The notes under the pieces are model-generated. The model had not been told where the DNA came from, ran no database searches, and saw nothing but the letters and a program-made list of their open reading frames with translations. 64,000 bases of DNA from Chondrus crispus. Taxonomy: Eukaryota; Rhodophyta; Florideophyceae; Gigartinales; Gigartinaceae. The DNA is taken from the NCBI RefSeq assembly GCF_000350225.1, contig NW_005179021.1, positions 62,001 to 126,000 on the forward strand, given 5' to 3'. Below, one piece after another: positions 11,641 through 22,325 of this stretch (positions are counted from its first letter, which is position 1; every line of letters begins with the position of its first letter). Made by a program: the position numbers and the translations under genes.

Positions 11641-12480
11641 TTTAATGAAATTCCCTCTTTGCCAATCAAAGCAATACAGCAGTTATCAGCTCAACATTAT
11701 CTATACCCGTTACTGTTCCCGCCCATCGACCACAAGGGTCCCATCGAAATGTTAGCGGTATTTTTGCACAATCTTTTGGAGCTTGGTACCCTCCGGGTGA
11801 GGGGCCAATGTACCGATCCCGGGTGTGGCGCCGATCGGTTCAGCGTACGGTAGCGTAAAATCCGGAGCGGTTGAGTCGCGCTGCGCGCGCGCGTCGACTC
11901 CCGCTTCGGTTGCAAAGGTCGTGGCCAGACGGTTGGCCACGGCGGAGCTGATCGCTCCCTTTAGAGCCGCACCGGACGGGGAGTCTTCTTCCACAGTAGC
12001 GAGCGCGGTCACCACCTCACGTTGGACTAGAGCGGGTAGAAGTTTGTCCAAAAGCGGTGGTATCGCGCTGTGTACGTGCGCGTCCACGAACGCGGGCACC
12101 GTTCGGTCGAGGCATACGCGCGCTACCTGGGGGATTTCCGTAGCGAGGAACTCCTCGACCCAGGCCTGGATGCGCGTCTGAATCGCGTCGACCATCCACT
12201 GGACGCGATTCTCAGTGCCTGCCGACGCGGCCGGCGTAACATCCGATGCGGACGCTCGCGTGCGGCCCGGTCGCGGTGGCGGTCGCAGCAAGGCTTCCAG
12301 GTTCTTCACCCGGGGGAGCGGTGCGCCACTGCCACTGCGGGTGCTCACACGCCCGGAGGCGGAATCTCTCCCTTCTTCCAGTCGGTTCATCGTCGAATAC
12401 GCTTCGCGATCGACGCGGTGATTTCTCAACCTTTTCCGTCCGTATGGTTCTGCGAATGATCGAGCGACTACGCGTGCGGC
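11640..12480 (-). pseudogene. gag of gypsy element B, truncated
   Basis: The minus frame is open from about 12480 with its first ATG at 12390, just downstream (in element sense) of a primer-binding-like site and LTR. The N-terminal part is Arg/Ser/Pro-rich, followed by a helical stretch (A-I-Q-T-R-I-Q-A-W-V-E-E-F-L). A stop at 11752 is followed in frame by F-D-G-T-L-V-V-D-G, which resembles the start of a gypsy capsid domain. The match ends near 11690, so capsid and all of pol are missing on this side. Function is inferred from position; gag proteins of this kind are poorly conserved. Confidence 0.5.
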
Positions 12481-12501
12481 TCAACCTCCAGAGTTATCCC
12501 C

Positions 12502-12516
12502 TCCACAAGAGTACCA
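12502..12516 (-). other. primer-binding-like site of gypsy element B
   Basis: Read on minus, the LTR end is followed by TTTTGGTACTCTTGTGG. The TGG complements a tRNA CCA end. Element A has the same layout (TTTTGGTCTCCCGACC), so the offset is shared. The tRNA is not identified. Confidence 0.4.
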
Positions 12517-12519
12517 AAA

Positions 12520-13395
12520 TGTGGGATAACTCCTCTCCGCCCTGGGTTGGGTGAGAGACGGAGGCTATAGCGAGGGAGCACGCGGCGCGGACGCGACGCG
12601 CTAATTGAACCGATCGGACGAGCTCGCGAAAAGGGAGTGGCGCACTGGCCGGTTGCGCGCAGTCGCCCGTGGTGCGTGAACAGGAGCGACGGGTAACGGG
12701 TTAGAAGCCAGGGCGCGCGATAGACAACCGAAACCGACGTATATAGGTGCGAAAGGGACGGGGGCGAGCTTGCCCCAGTTGACTGTTTGTAGTATAATCA
12801 CCCCCAACGACGAGGGGGGTGAGTACTGACAGTTCGGAAAGACCCCGATCGGCTGGAAGATAGAAGCACGGTCCATCCACGGTACCGAGCACGGGCTCGA
12901 GGTAACGGTGGTAGAGCGGGATCGGGGAGGACACGGGCACGCGCGAGCGGTTCTACGCCTCGACGCCCCGGAGCGGTACTGGGTGACGATCCAGTACCGA
13001 CGGGCAGAGGCGGAGCCGGCTCGTGGGCGTGCTACGCGCGTCCTCAACTCGCGCGCGGTGCGACTCATAGGTAAAACGGACGGAAGTACCTAAAAGTAAG
13101 CGGGCGGACCAAGGTGGAGGATCCTTGACATGTCCGTGCTTGTCGTCCTCCACCGCCGACGGTCCGCTCATATTTAATGTGCAGAGTCACCTATCATAAC
13201 ATTACAGTAGTGCAGGTCGGCCTGCACTGTAGTGCTGTCAGCCGTCGGGGCTGGCAGCACACGGGTCGTACACGTGTGTGCGCGCCGCCGTACACGTGGG
13301 GTACACGTGTGCGCGCGCACTGAGGTACTGTAGAGCTCGGGCTCTACAGTTACAAATCTAATCTAAATCTAATTCCGGGAGGGGGATATGCTACA
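12520..13395 (-). repeat. LTR of gypsy element B (876 bp)
   Basis: On + it begins TGTGGGATAACTCC and ends GGATATGCTACA (TG..CA on either strand). On its left is a primer-binding-like site and gag; on its right is a polypurine tract. TATATA at 12740-12745 is the candidate promoter on minus. Three hairpins with TCGG or GTCGG loops follow one another: 13209-13228, 13232-13260 and 13327-13350. CACGTG occurs at 13271, 13293 and 13304. Overall layout matches LTR A and the solo LTR at 39.3 kb, although the sequence differs. Confidence 0.65.
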
Positions 13396-13398
13396 TGA

Positions 13399-13411
13399 CC
13401 CCCCTCTCAAG
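13399..13411 (-). other. polypurine tract next to LTR B
   Basis: Minus strand CTTGAGAGGGGGG, three bases from the LTR start. The identical 13-mer follows pol of gypsy element A at 17251-17263, and the 20 bases before it are also similar (GCGGACGT shared). This marks the 3' end of an element lying to the right of the LTR. Confidence 0.6.
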
Positions 13412-14029
13412 TGTGGACGTCCGCGTCCACAAGTCTTTGTAGAACTATCCGTGACCTTCTGGCAGCCGAGCGACAGCCATCCTGACCGCCCTCGTGATCC
13501 CCTGTCCGTCCGTGCTCGGTGCCTTCTGCTTTCCGTTTTCAGTGAGCTGCGGTCGTAGCTCCCTCCGCAGCACTTCAACTTTCACGGCCCATCGCCCTTG
13601 CGTCAGCGTATTGCTCGCCCTGCCTTCCCGGTCCTTTCTTTTCACGACTCCTGTTTGCGTCCCTCTCCGCGGCGCCCTTGCGCTCACGTCCCTCCCGTCC
13701 CACACGTCTACCCCACGAACCGGGCCCTCGACCGTGTTGCTCTTGCGCGGTGGCGAGAGAGGCGGCGTGCAGTGCCTATTCGTGGGTGGTCAGCCCGGCT
13801 CCCGAGCTCCTTCCTTTTGATCTTTATCACGGGGCCACGACATGCGCTGTCGAATGTAGCGCGGCAGCGGTGGAGGGTATTATGATCTTCCAGTCCCCTT
13901 TCCTCCTCGCCATCGCACGCTGTGGGGGCGTCAGGTCCTCGCACCTTCACTGCGCTTCGTCGCACGCCCTTCATCACCGTGCAGGGGTGTGCTTCTGCAG
14001 GGTGCGGACTGGCGGGGTCGTCTCTCTTA
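13412..14029. other. GC-rich stretch, possible end of a gypsy pol
   Basis: The last residues before the polypurine tract on minus read V-D-A-D-V-H-T-stop, close to N-A-D-V-N-A-stop at the end of element A pol, so 13412 to perhaps 13500 may be a pol remnant. Upstream of that I recognise nothing. Confidence 0.35.
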
Positions 14030-15930
14030 TCCTTCGCCCGTCCATTGCCTTCGGAGGCGAGGCAGACGCGCGCGGCGCACGTTCTGTTCTGTGCGGCCCT
14101 CGCCTTTGGGAGCGAGAGCACGCAAGCGCGGCGTCCGTCTTTCTTTATCCGCGCCCCTCGCCTTCGGTGGCGAGGGCGCGGACGCGCAACACGCGTCTCC
14201 TTCTTCGCGTCCATCTTCATCCGGGGCGAGGGCGTGGACGTTTCCCTTATCCTTCTTGCGTCCCTCGCTTTCGGTGGCGAGGGTGCGGATGTCCGACGTA
14301 CGTTATGTTCTGTGCGCCCCCCGCCTTCGGTAGCGAGGGCAAGCACGCGATGCGTCCGTGTTTCCTCGTGCGCGGCCCTCGCCTTCGTTGGATAGGGCGC
14401 GGACGCGCAACATGCGTCTCCTCCTTCGCGTCCCTCGCCATCCGGGGCGAGGGCGCGGACGTTTCTCTTATACTTCGCGCGCCCCTCTCCCTCGGAGGCA
14501 AGGGCACGGGCGCGCGCGATGCACGTTCTGTTCTGTGCGCCCCTCGCCTTCGGGGGCGAGGGCACGCACGCGCAGCGTCCGTCTTTCCTTATGCGCGCCC
14601 CTCGCCTTCGGTGGCAAGGGTGCGAACGCGCAACGCGCGTCTCCTTCTTCGCGTCCCTCGCCATCCGGGGCGAGGGGGGGGAAGCGCGGTCCTGCGGGAG
14701 CGGTTGCAAGCAGTGCGACGGCAGCGGTGTCGTCGTCTGCCGCCGGCCCATGCGCGCGTTTGTCTTCTCGTCGGCGTGCCCTCGCCGTCGGCAGCGAGGG
14801 CGCGGACGCGCGGCGTTCGTCTTCCTTTTCGTGCCCCTCACCATCGGTGGCGAGGGGCGGGGGTGAGGAGGTTGCTCTCGTTCTTCTGCAGCCAGCCCCG
14901 CGCGGGCGTATGTCTGTCCAGCGCTGTCCGTGCGGATAGGCACTTGACATTAATCAAATCCCAAAAAAATTCCAAATCTTCCCGCCAAAAAAAATTTTGC
15001 CAAAAAAATCACAGCACAGTCCGTGATGGGTGTGCGGTCATGTCCAGCGATGTACGCCCCTTTCTGGTAATTGGGTGGCCTGTTTGTCACTCGGCGCGGG
15101 GTTTCCCCCCTCCCCTCGTCGGCGAGGAGGGGTGCTGACGCTCGACGTGCGCTTTCTTCGTGACGTCCCTCGCCCTCGAGGCGAAAGCGCAAGCGCGCGA
15201 CCTCCGTCTCCTTCTATGCGACCCTCTCCATTCGGGGCGAGGGCGCGGACACGCAACACGGCTCTCTCTCTTCGCGTCCCTCGCCATTCGGGCGAGGGCG
15301 CGGACATTTCTCTTATCCTTCGCGCGCCCCTCGCCATCGGGGCGAGGGCCGAAAGCGCGCAACGTTCGTTTCCTTCAGCGCGCCCCCTCGCCATCGGGGC
15401 GAGGGCCGAAAGCGTGCGACGTTCGTCTCTTTCAGCGCGCCCCCTCGCCATCGGGGCGAGGGCCAAAAGCGCGCGATGTTCGTCTCCTTCAGCGTGCCTC
15501 CTCCCCATCGGGGCGAGAGCAGAAAGCACGCGACGTTCGTCCCTTCAGCGCCTCCCCTCGCCGTCGGGGCGAGGGCCGAGAGCGCGCGACGTTCGTCTCC
15601 TTCAGCGCGTCCCTCGCCATTCGGGGCGAGGGGGCGGACATTTCTCTTATCCTTCGCGCGCCCCTCGCCTACGGAGGCGAGGGCGGAATCGCGCGGCGTT
15701 CGTCTCCTTCAGCGCGCCCCCTCGCTATCGAGGCGAGGGCCGAGAGCGCGCGACGTTCGTCTCCTTCAGCGCGTCCCTCGCCATTCGGGGCGAGGGCGCG
15801 GATGCTCGACGTACGCCTTCCTCTGGACTTCCGTCGCTGTTGGGGCGAGGGGGCGAGCGTGCCGTAGTTCGCTCTCTCAGTGCCGTCCCTCCTCGCCGTA
15901 GTGGCGAGGGCGCCGGCGCGCGGCGTCGAC
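14030..15930. repeat. GC-rich array of hairpin units with 57-bp period
   Basis: Each unit contains CCCTCGCC, a 4-5 base loop such as ATCGG, and GGCGAGGG, then a spacer like CGAAAGCGCGCAACGTTCG. Unit starts at 15329, 15386 and 15443 give an exact 57-bp period; elsewhere spacing is about 57-60 bp. Units left of 14935 are more diverged. An A/T-rich interruption at about 14938-15020 splits the array. Because 57 is a multiple of three, long open frames occur on both strands, but they are repeat artefacts (P-S-P-S-G-R-G type repeats), not genes. Confidence 0.85.
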
Positions 15931-17246
15931 GCACACGCGCGGGGAGCGGGGAAACAAGGCTGGTGTCGAGCTCGAGGCCGGGGTCGGACAACCTTTCCGA
16001 TATGTATTGGCGATCGGCCAGGGGGTTGTAGGCGGTGTCAGTGTGCAACGAGCCGGGGCGGGGTGTGGCACAGCGTTCCACCACCATGGGGCTGTCGATT
16101 CATTCGACGCAAAAGGCGGCGGTGGTGATTTGTATCCCGCTCGTCGCTGCAAGTCGTCCATGCGACACGCGCTCGCCGCCGTGCACGTGCAGTCCGTGCC
16201 ACCTGTCTGCCCACGGTGATTTCCACCACCCAATGTTCTTGATGTCCGGGTAGGATGCTGGTGTCGCCGCCATCGCTCTTCGGTGGCCGATCTTGAACGG
16301 CGCCACCTGGAAGCTGCGTGTTCGAAGCGCGGCTTCGTTGGCGACTCCGCGGAGTGTGTCCCCCTCCGTGTGCTGTATGGTTCGTCGGAAGGGTCGGTTC
16401 GGGGCTACGTTTGGCCATCTCGCAGGCCATCGCGTGTCTCGTATGCCAACGTGCGTACGTTCGCTCACGTGAGTTGCCCATTTTTTCCCCGATTAATTTT
16501 CCGATAATTCTCCCCGTTCCCGTGGTGGCGGATCGGCACCGAGCGAGTGGTGCGCTGCGTGGGGTTGCCACACTGTAAGACAAGTGTCCCCAGTTTTCCC
16601 ATTTTCACACCTCATCCACTGGTTCTGTTGAGACCGGGGTGGGGGTACGACAGTGTCATTTCTCCTTGCCCCAATTTTCGTGTATTAGCCGTTGGCGGAG
16701 CGGCTCGGTGTCTCATCCGGGACCCCTATCCTTACGAGCCACACTGACTCTCGGTCTCTACGCCCCCGCGTTTCGGCCCTTCTCCGCAATTTGCAACGCC
16801 TTGTATTGCTTAACCCCTTCCGCGTTCAGGGGCTTAGGTGCCGTATGGAGGCGATCGTCTACCGGCCTCCACTCGCCTTACGTACCTCCAGCGTGGGGTA
16901 CTGTACGCGGTACCGCTTTCTTCCGCCATCGTGTCTTATCATGCCAAGGGCTCCCGTGATTCCGCCGGGGGTTGCCTCAGACGTCGGACCTCCCCTCGCC
17001 GCGGTGATCGGACTTAACGGAACGTCCGGTGACCCTGTTCGGGGGGAGTGTCCGACCTTTCAGCTCCGGAAGGGCTATTCGCCTTCTTTTCGAGCTCTGC
17101 GTCCTCGTATCGTCGGTCACTGCGGGTCGGGATCCTTGCAGGCAGTCCGTACTGCCTCGCCTTTACGTCGTGCGTCCTTGGGTTTCGGAAGTCAAATACG
17201 GCTTGACTTCTGTGCCGTCCTCACGTCAACCGTAACGAAGCGGTTG
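15931..17246. other. GC-rich unassigned stretch between the hairpin array and gypsy A
   Basis: Several overlapping frames are open on both strands because of high GC, but none shows a retrotransposon or cellular motif. It sits where the 3' LTR of element A would be expected; no match to LTR A is visible. Confidence 0.45.
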
Positions 17247-17250
17247 AGGG

Positions 17251-17263
17251 CCCCCCTCTCAAG
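17251..17263 (-). other. polypurine tract of gypsy element A
   Basis: CTTGAGAGGGGGG on minus; it overlaps the pol stop codon (TGA at 17261-17259). The next bases do not start with TG, so the 3' LTR has been lost at this point. Confidence 0.55.
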
Positions 17264-17813
17264 CGTTCACGTCCGCGTTCACGTCAGACGTGAGGTCCCT
17301 GCCGGTGCGTCTCCGGAGGCGTTGGGCGTAACGAGACACCAACTCCTCCGGAACGTGTATCCGGGCGGTCCATGTGGGCGTGTCGTAATCCGCCCACTTG
17401 ATGAGGAACTCGATTGTTCCGTCCTCCACGGCTCGATGCCGTAGTAATCGTTCCACGGCATACTGCGTGCCCTCGGTGACCTTGTCGGCAAGGTCACTTG
17501 GGGTTGTCGTACTCGCCCGTGGCGCGTCCGTCGATGGTGGCGCGTACACGCAGCGGTCTGCGGAGACGCGCTCGGTGACACCATCACGATCGATCGTGAT
17601 GGTTCTCTTGTCATTCGAAAGAACGCGGTATGGCCCAACGGCGGGCGACGCGAGTTTGTTAGACGTCTTTGCCCCATCGGTGGGGTTCAGGTAAACGTAA
17701 TTACCTGGCTTGAGACGTCTGTTGATCCGTCTGACGTGTTTATCGAAGTCGCGCTTGTACCGAGCTTGCGTCCGGCGCAGGCTCCCGTACGACTTCTGGA
17801 TCGTGTCGTCCAA
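17259..17813 (-). pseudogene. gypsy A pol C-terminus: integrase GPY domain and chromodomain-like tail
   Basis: The first part is the basic DNA-binding tail of integrase with the G-P-Y-R-V-L signature near residue 60. It is followed by a chromodomain-like block: Y-A-V-E-R-L-L near residue 117, then F-L-I-K-W-A-D-Y and T-W-T. Chromodomains on integrases steer insertion to particular chromatin; the aromatic residues Y and W are kept. The frame differs from the upstream pol frame, so a frameshift lies between 17813 and 18007. The stop falls in the polypurine tract. Confidence 0.75.
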
Positions 17814-18006
17814 CGTCTTGAGGAAGCCAGTGCGCGCATTGACCCTATCGGACGGGGGCGCGTCACCGTCGGCTCTACGTAGAGAGAACTCCGGCGGGGG
17901 TCGGCTGAGGACGAGCGCGAAGGGCGTTGTACGCGTCGTACGATCTACGTGGGAGTTGTACGCTGACGTAATTGCGTAACATTGAAGCGATCGTCCGGTT
18001 GTATGG

Positions 18007-19330
18007 CTAGACCGGCCCGTTCGTCTGGGGGTGGTAAGCCGAAGTGTACAAGTTCGTCACCCCCAGGACACGGCACGTGCTGTGGAAGAACTTCGCGTTA
18101 AACTGCGGTCCGCTATCCGACAGTAGCGAGCGTGGGACGCCGTATTTAAATACCCACGCGTCGCAGAACGCGACGGCGACCGTGTACGCGGTTACGGTCC
18201 GCAGTGCCACAACTTGAGTTAGCTTGGTGAAACCGTCCGTAATTACGAGAAGGAACCGTTTACCTGCCTTCGTCTTGGGTAGCGGTCCCAAGATGTCGAT
18301 GGCCAGGCTCTCAAGCGGCCGTGTTGCCGGAAACAACTTCAAACGGTTGAGGTGTTTCCGCAACTTAACACGGTTCATTGCGCATGTTCGGCACCCTCGC
18401 ACCGTAGCTGCGACATCTGCTGCGAGATGGGGCCAGTAGTACTCGCGACGGAGCGCGAAGTACATACGGTTCTGGCCCGGGTGCCCCGCGATGGTTGGTG
18501 TGTGGCAGAGCTGGAGAAGCCGAGCCCGTAGCGTCCGTGGCACCACGACCTGCACGATGTCAGGGTCGAAGGGGTGTCTCCGTTTGAGCACCCCGTGGTG
18601 GTCCTCGAAGAACGCGGAGTCCCGGGACTCTGACTGTCGTGCCAGTAAGGTCTGGCAGAAGTCATCCACGCGTTGCTCTTCGGCTACCTCCTCTAACGTA
18701 AGAGGGGCCGGAAGGTCGTCCTGCGGAGGGGCGACCGTGGAGGCGCCAACTTCGGGTTGTTCCGCGCGCTCGATGTCGACAGCGTCGAACTCGTCGTTCT
18801 CCTCCCAGAACGAGGTGGGTCTTTCAAGAGCGGGGGCCTCGTCGTCGCCCCTCGGCTCGTCGCGCGTACGGACGCGCGAACCTCTTCGCGATCCGGCTTG
18901 GTTCCTTGTTGTCACGAAGACATGGACGGCCTTGTGATCGTAGCTCGCGGTACAGACGTGGTCCGCGAGCTCGTCCGACATGTCACGGACGGTCGTACCC
19001 GCATCGAAGGTGGGAATGTCGTCATCCACCTCGACGACTGGGCGAGGGTCGTCGGTGACCCTTGGCGACACGAGGCGTGACAGGGCATCGGGCACCTGGT
19101 GCACGCCCACGGGGCGGTACTGGATGGTGAAGTCGTATTCAGCCAACCGCAGTCGCCACCGGGTAAGCCTTCCGGAGCTCTCCGTGAGGGACATAAGCCA
19201 TCGGAGGGGATCTTGGTCCGTCCGGACGGTGAACTTGGTACCTTCGATGTACGGCCGTAGTGTGCGTACGGTCCACACTACGGCAAAGCACTCGCGTTCC
19301 GTAGCGCTGTAGTTGCACTCAGGGCATGTG
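18007..19330 (-). pseudogene. gypsy A pol: RNase H and integrase core
   Basis: RNase H is recognised by S-A-T-E-R-E-C, F-T-V-R-T-D-Q-D-P-L and P-D-A-L-S-R. About 150 acidic, unstructured residues follow. Then comes the integrase H2C2 finger (H-T-P-T-I-A-G-H to C-R-T-C) and the catalytic core with Asp in A-I-D-I-L-G-P-L and Asp in S-D-S-G-P-Q-F. The motif that should supply the catalytic Glu (T-N-G-x-V-E-R) reads T-N-G-P-V-stop (TAG near 18010), so the Glu codon itself appears to have become a stop. Similarity continues beyond (P-Y-N-R-T-I-A-S-M-L) until the frame is lost. Confidence 0.85.
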
Positions 19331-20891
19331 CGACCGTATCCTCGAACGAGGGTCGCGGTCGATCCTCGCGAGCTTGTAACACCAGCACCTTGATCGCGCG
19401 GGTGAGTCCCTCGATGAAGAGGGTCGTTCTCTCGTATGCAGAGTGTACGTCCCCGCACCTTCCGAGGGCGGTGGAAATTCGAGTAGCGTACTCGGTTTCC
19501 AATTCGCCCGGCTTCTGGCGTAGCTCCCTCAGCGTAGTGAGCGCCCCATCGATCTCGAGGTTCGTCGCATAAGTGCGTAACAGCCAATTGACGGCGGCGG
19601 CCCAGTTCGCGATCCCTTGAGATTTGCGGTGGAGACCCCGCTGGGACTCATACGCCTCCTTGGCGGGCGGTGCCAGCAGGTGGGGTAGGCCCATCAGGGC
19701 CATCGCCTCGGTCATATTGGCGTTCTCAAAATTTTCCTTGCAACGAGCAAGGAAACTGATGACCCTGATCGGGTCTACCCCGCTGAATTTGTTCTCCCCC
19801 ATCACCACGAGGAGGTACTGCACCCTCTGATGGGTGGTCGCGTAGACCGTGTCGTCCAAGGTCTGGTCGGTATCCACGAGGCGATATGCTCGGTAGTTGC
19901 ACACACCTCTGAAACGGTGGTTCGTCGGCTTCCAAACAGAAACTTTTTTCTGTTTTGGGCCGAACGTCGGCGTTGGAGTCGTAAGTGACTCTGACTAAAA
20001 ATCGGACACCGAGTCAGAGGAGGATGACGAGGACGGGCTCGAGTACCCTTCCGGAGGGTATCCATCCTTTCGTCCTTTGCGGCGGTTTGCCTTCCGCTCT
20101 TCCCTACTGCGTTTGGACTTTTTTCGTCGCCCACTCCCCTCGTCGTCTGAAGTTCCCCCTTGATCGGGGTTCCCTCCCAGTAAATTCTGGGAAGGTAAAT
20201 CACCTTCGAAGTGGATAGGTCCGGCGGAGGCTCCCTCACGGGAGGCTCCAGCCGCAGTTTGCGACGCTTGAGGGTTGGCGGAAAATTGGGGATCTGTCTC
20301 CATGGACGGGACCGGTATCTCCGCAGCTTGCAGCGCCGGCATTGTTACGTTGGAAAAGAGCAAGCTCTTATTCAACGGGGGTAACTCTTCAGCGGGGGAG
20401 AGAGTAGCTACTCCGACTGTAGTTGGAGGGTTCAACGCGGCGGTGGCCGGAGTTTGCGTCACCGATCCCCCTTGCGCGCCAGGCGACGGATCGGGGCGGT
20501 GCGTCTTCAAGACGGTAATTTATCGACGGAGGGCCTTGAGTTCCTCCGTCGTGGCTGCCTCCTCTTGTTTCCGCAGGAGGTTAGCCTCTTCGACGCTGGC
20601 AGATATATCCGCCTGCGAGGCCTTGGTGAGCACGCCTTCCAGGGCGGTTAATCGATCGCGTTCTCTCGTGGCTTGTACCTCGGCTTGTGCCGCGATAGTT
20701 TTCTCAAATAAAATTCTTGAGGTTTTCTCGCAGCGCCGACGATTGCGCTGCGAGCTTCTCCGCCACAGTATTGAGCGTGAATCTTCGGCTTCTCGGAGGG
20801 CCTCGCGGCAACTCCGAGTGATCCACGCCGCAACGGGCAGAGGCACGTCTTGAGGACGGGTTTCACGGGACGATTCGGACCCGGATACCAT
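19278..20891 (-). pseudogene. gypsy A gag
   Basis: One minus frame runs from ATG 20891 to a stop at 19278 with two in-frame stops, at about 20520 and 19995. N-terminus: helical, Glu/Arg-rich (coiled coil around A-E-V-Q-A-T-R-E-R-D-R-L). Middle: Pro/Ser/Gly-rich with a basic cluster (R-R-K-K-S-K-R-S-R) and a Ser run. C-terminus: capsid-like (N-K-F-S-G-V-D-P-I-R-V-I-S-F-L and P-H-L-L-A-P-P-A), typical of Ty3/gypsy gag. The frame ends just past the junction with RNase H near 19310, so gag has lost its C-terminus and any zinc knuckle. Confidence 0.72.
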
Positions 20892-20974
20892 AGCCTTGAG
20901 CTTGTCGAAACCTGTTCAAACAGGGGAGAACATCTAGGACCAAAAACGATAAGGAATATGGGGCACTCCGTAGA

Positions 20975-20993
20975 CTTCTAGGTCGGGAGACCA
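20975..20993 (-). other. primer-binding-like site of gypsy element A
   Basis: Three to four bases inside the LTR, minus reads TGGTCTCCCGACCTAGAAG. The TGG start suits pairing with a tRNA CCA end. The tRNA species is not identified. Confidence 0.45.
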
Positions 20994-20996
20994 AAA

Positions 20997-21646
20997 TGTC
21001 GTGCACTGAGGGGGAAAGTAGAGTAGGTCTCCCCTCAGGCAGAGCACCGCGCGTTCGGGGCGCGGGGGTTGATTCGGGAGACCACCCGTTGGGTAACCGG
21101 CACGGGTACGGGCGTCTAACGCAGTAGGGAAAGTAAGGGAAAAGTGGGAAAATAGAGCCCAGGAGGGGCGGAGCGGTATGGACAGCTGTCACGCGGAGGG
21201 CAGTGTGTAGCGGGACGACGCGCGCGGTAGAGATAGGTGGGAATCGGGACGCAGATGGCTCGCAGGGTACCGTCGTAGGACGGGGACCGACCCAAGGCTA
21301 CGACTCCGTTCCAGAAACCCGAGTTCTAGACCCAAAGCTTCGTGAGGATTTACTTCGGGTCGGACGTCGGCTATATACTAGCCGGCGTCGGAGCCATAAT
21401 TAATTAAACTAAGAAATACTAAATTAAAACGGCGTCGGTGGCCGGAGAAATTCTCGGTGAGGAGGTATGACAACTCCTGACACGTGGGGGGAGTTGACAC
21501 TTGTACACCCGTAGTAGCGTGTCGTGGGTACACGTGGCTCGTGGTACCCGTGTCCATGGGTACACGTGGAGAGGGTCGCGCTGGCTGAGGATGCACCACC
21601 AGAGACAGGTGTCCCTGAGAAAGGAAAGGTGGGTCAGTGCACTACA
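20997..21646 (-). repeat. 5' LTR of gypsy element A (650 bp)
   Basis: On + it starts TGTCGTGCACTGAGG and ends CAGTGCACTACA, the same ends as the solo LTR at 39294-39940 and nearly the same length (647 bp). Shared internal blocks include a GACCACCCG region near the left end and a TATATA (21372-21377), the candidate minus-strand promoter. CACGTG occurs at 21481, 21531 and 21563. An A/T-rich strip lies at 21395-21430. Confidence 0.8.
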
Positions 21647-21819
21647 GGTGTACTGGCAGAGTGAATGTCGAGATACAGTATTCCCCCGTTGTCCGCATGC
21701 CACTCGAGTGGCAGATCGGTCAACTGAACGACTATGCAGACAACAGGGTTATGCTGACAGCGAAGGAATCTTTACTGTTTTCTAAAAAGGTCCACTATCG
21801 TTGACTGGCGCAACGCAGC

Positions 21820-22325
21820 CTACTTTTTCAATCTTAAGTCTTTCTGGCACTCCCTTAATCGTTTCTGTAGGCTTTTTTTCATTCTTCCCAGACGCCCCAT
21901 TACAGATCCTGCCACTGCCAAACCCTTCAACTCCTCTTCAGTACTGTAAAACTCCTCCTCTACGTCACATTCTTGTGACTCTTCTTCAATACCCTCCATA
22001 CCTGCGATAAATTCCCCCTGATTTTCAATGGTCAGTGTCTCCGTCACCTCGTCTTCTGCAACCGAATTTAGGAGACTCTCTAATGCAACCCTTGAACCTT
22101 ACACCATGCTCATTTAAGATTGATCCATCATTTTCAGTCGATCCGCTTCTGGAGTATCCTCTATGCCCTCCCTTTCAACGCTGAAACAATGATTATAACC
22201 TTTCTCAATGCAGCTACCTGGCAGAGAATTCCACTCTTCTTGTAGTGCAGTGTACCTCCACACCGCCAACGAGGGCGTAAATCTCACTGTAGAATGCGCG
22301 ACGCAAGACACAGTCACCACCAGGG
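21820..22325 (-). pseudogene. C-terminal part of Tigger transposase (element 4), separated by an LTR
   Basis: The piece at 22114-22325 reads A-L-Q-E-E-W-N-S-L-P followed by Y-N-H-C-F-S, the usual Tigger/jerky pattern W-x-x-L-P..I-x-x-C-F after the third catalytic Asp. 21820-22047 is an acidic, then basic tail (K-K-S-L-Q-K-R-L-R-E). The DDE part of the same transposase lies on the far side of LTR C, at 23120-24190, in the same orientation. Confidence 0.65.

Larger units (their letters stand above)
17250..21646 (-). mobile_element. Ty3/gypsy chromodomain-type element A, internally deleted
   Basis: Minus-strand order is LTR (20997-21646), primer-binding-like site, gag, then RNase H, integrase and a chromodomain-like C-terminus, ending at a polypurine tract (17251-17263). 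Protease and reverse transcriptase are absent: gag sequence joins RNase H near 19310. No 3' LTR follows the polypurine tract, so the element is also truncated there. RNase H before integrase is the Ty3/gypsy order, and the chromodomain-like end places it with chromoviruses. Confidence 0.82.

Noticed and set aside
14030..15930. Repeat array as a CRISPR locus
   Set aside because: Units are palindromic with similar, not unique, spacers, and the window is eukaryotic with no cas genes.
13678..16031. Long open frames (up to 486 codons on + and 411 on -) as genes
   Set aside because: They overlap on both strands and translate the 57-bp hairpin repeat (P-S-P-S-G-R-G-like units). High GC and a period divisible by three explain them.
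16038..16583. Minus frame as gypsy protease (V-V-E-I-T-V-G resemblance)
   Set aside because: No D-T/S-G active site and no neighbouring pol domains; probably chance in GC-rich DNA.
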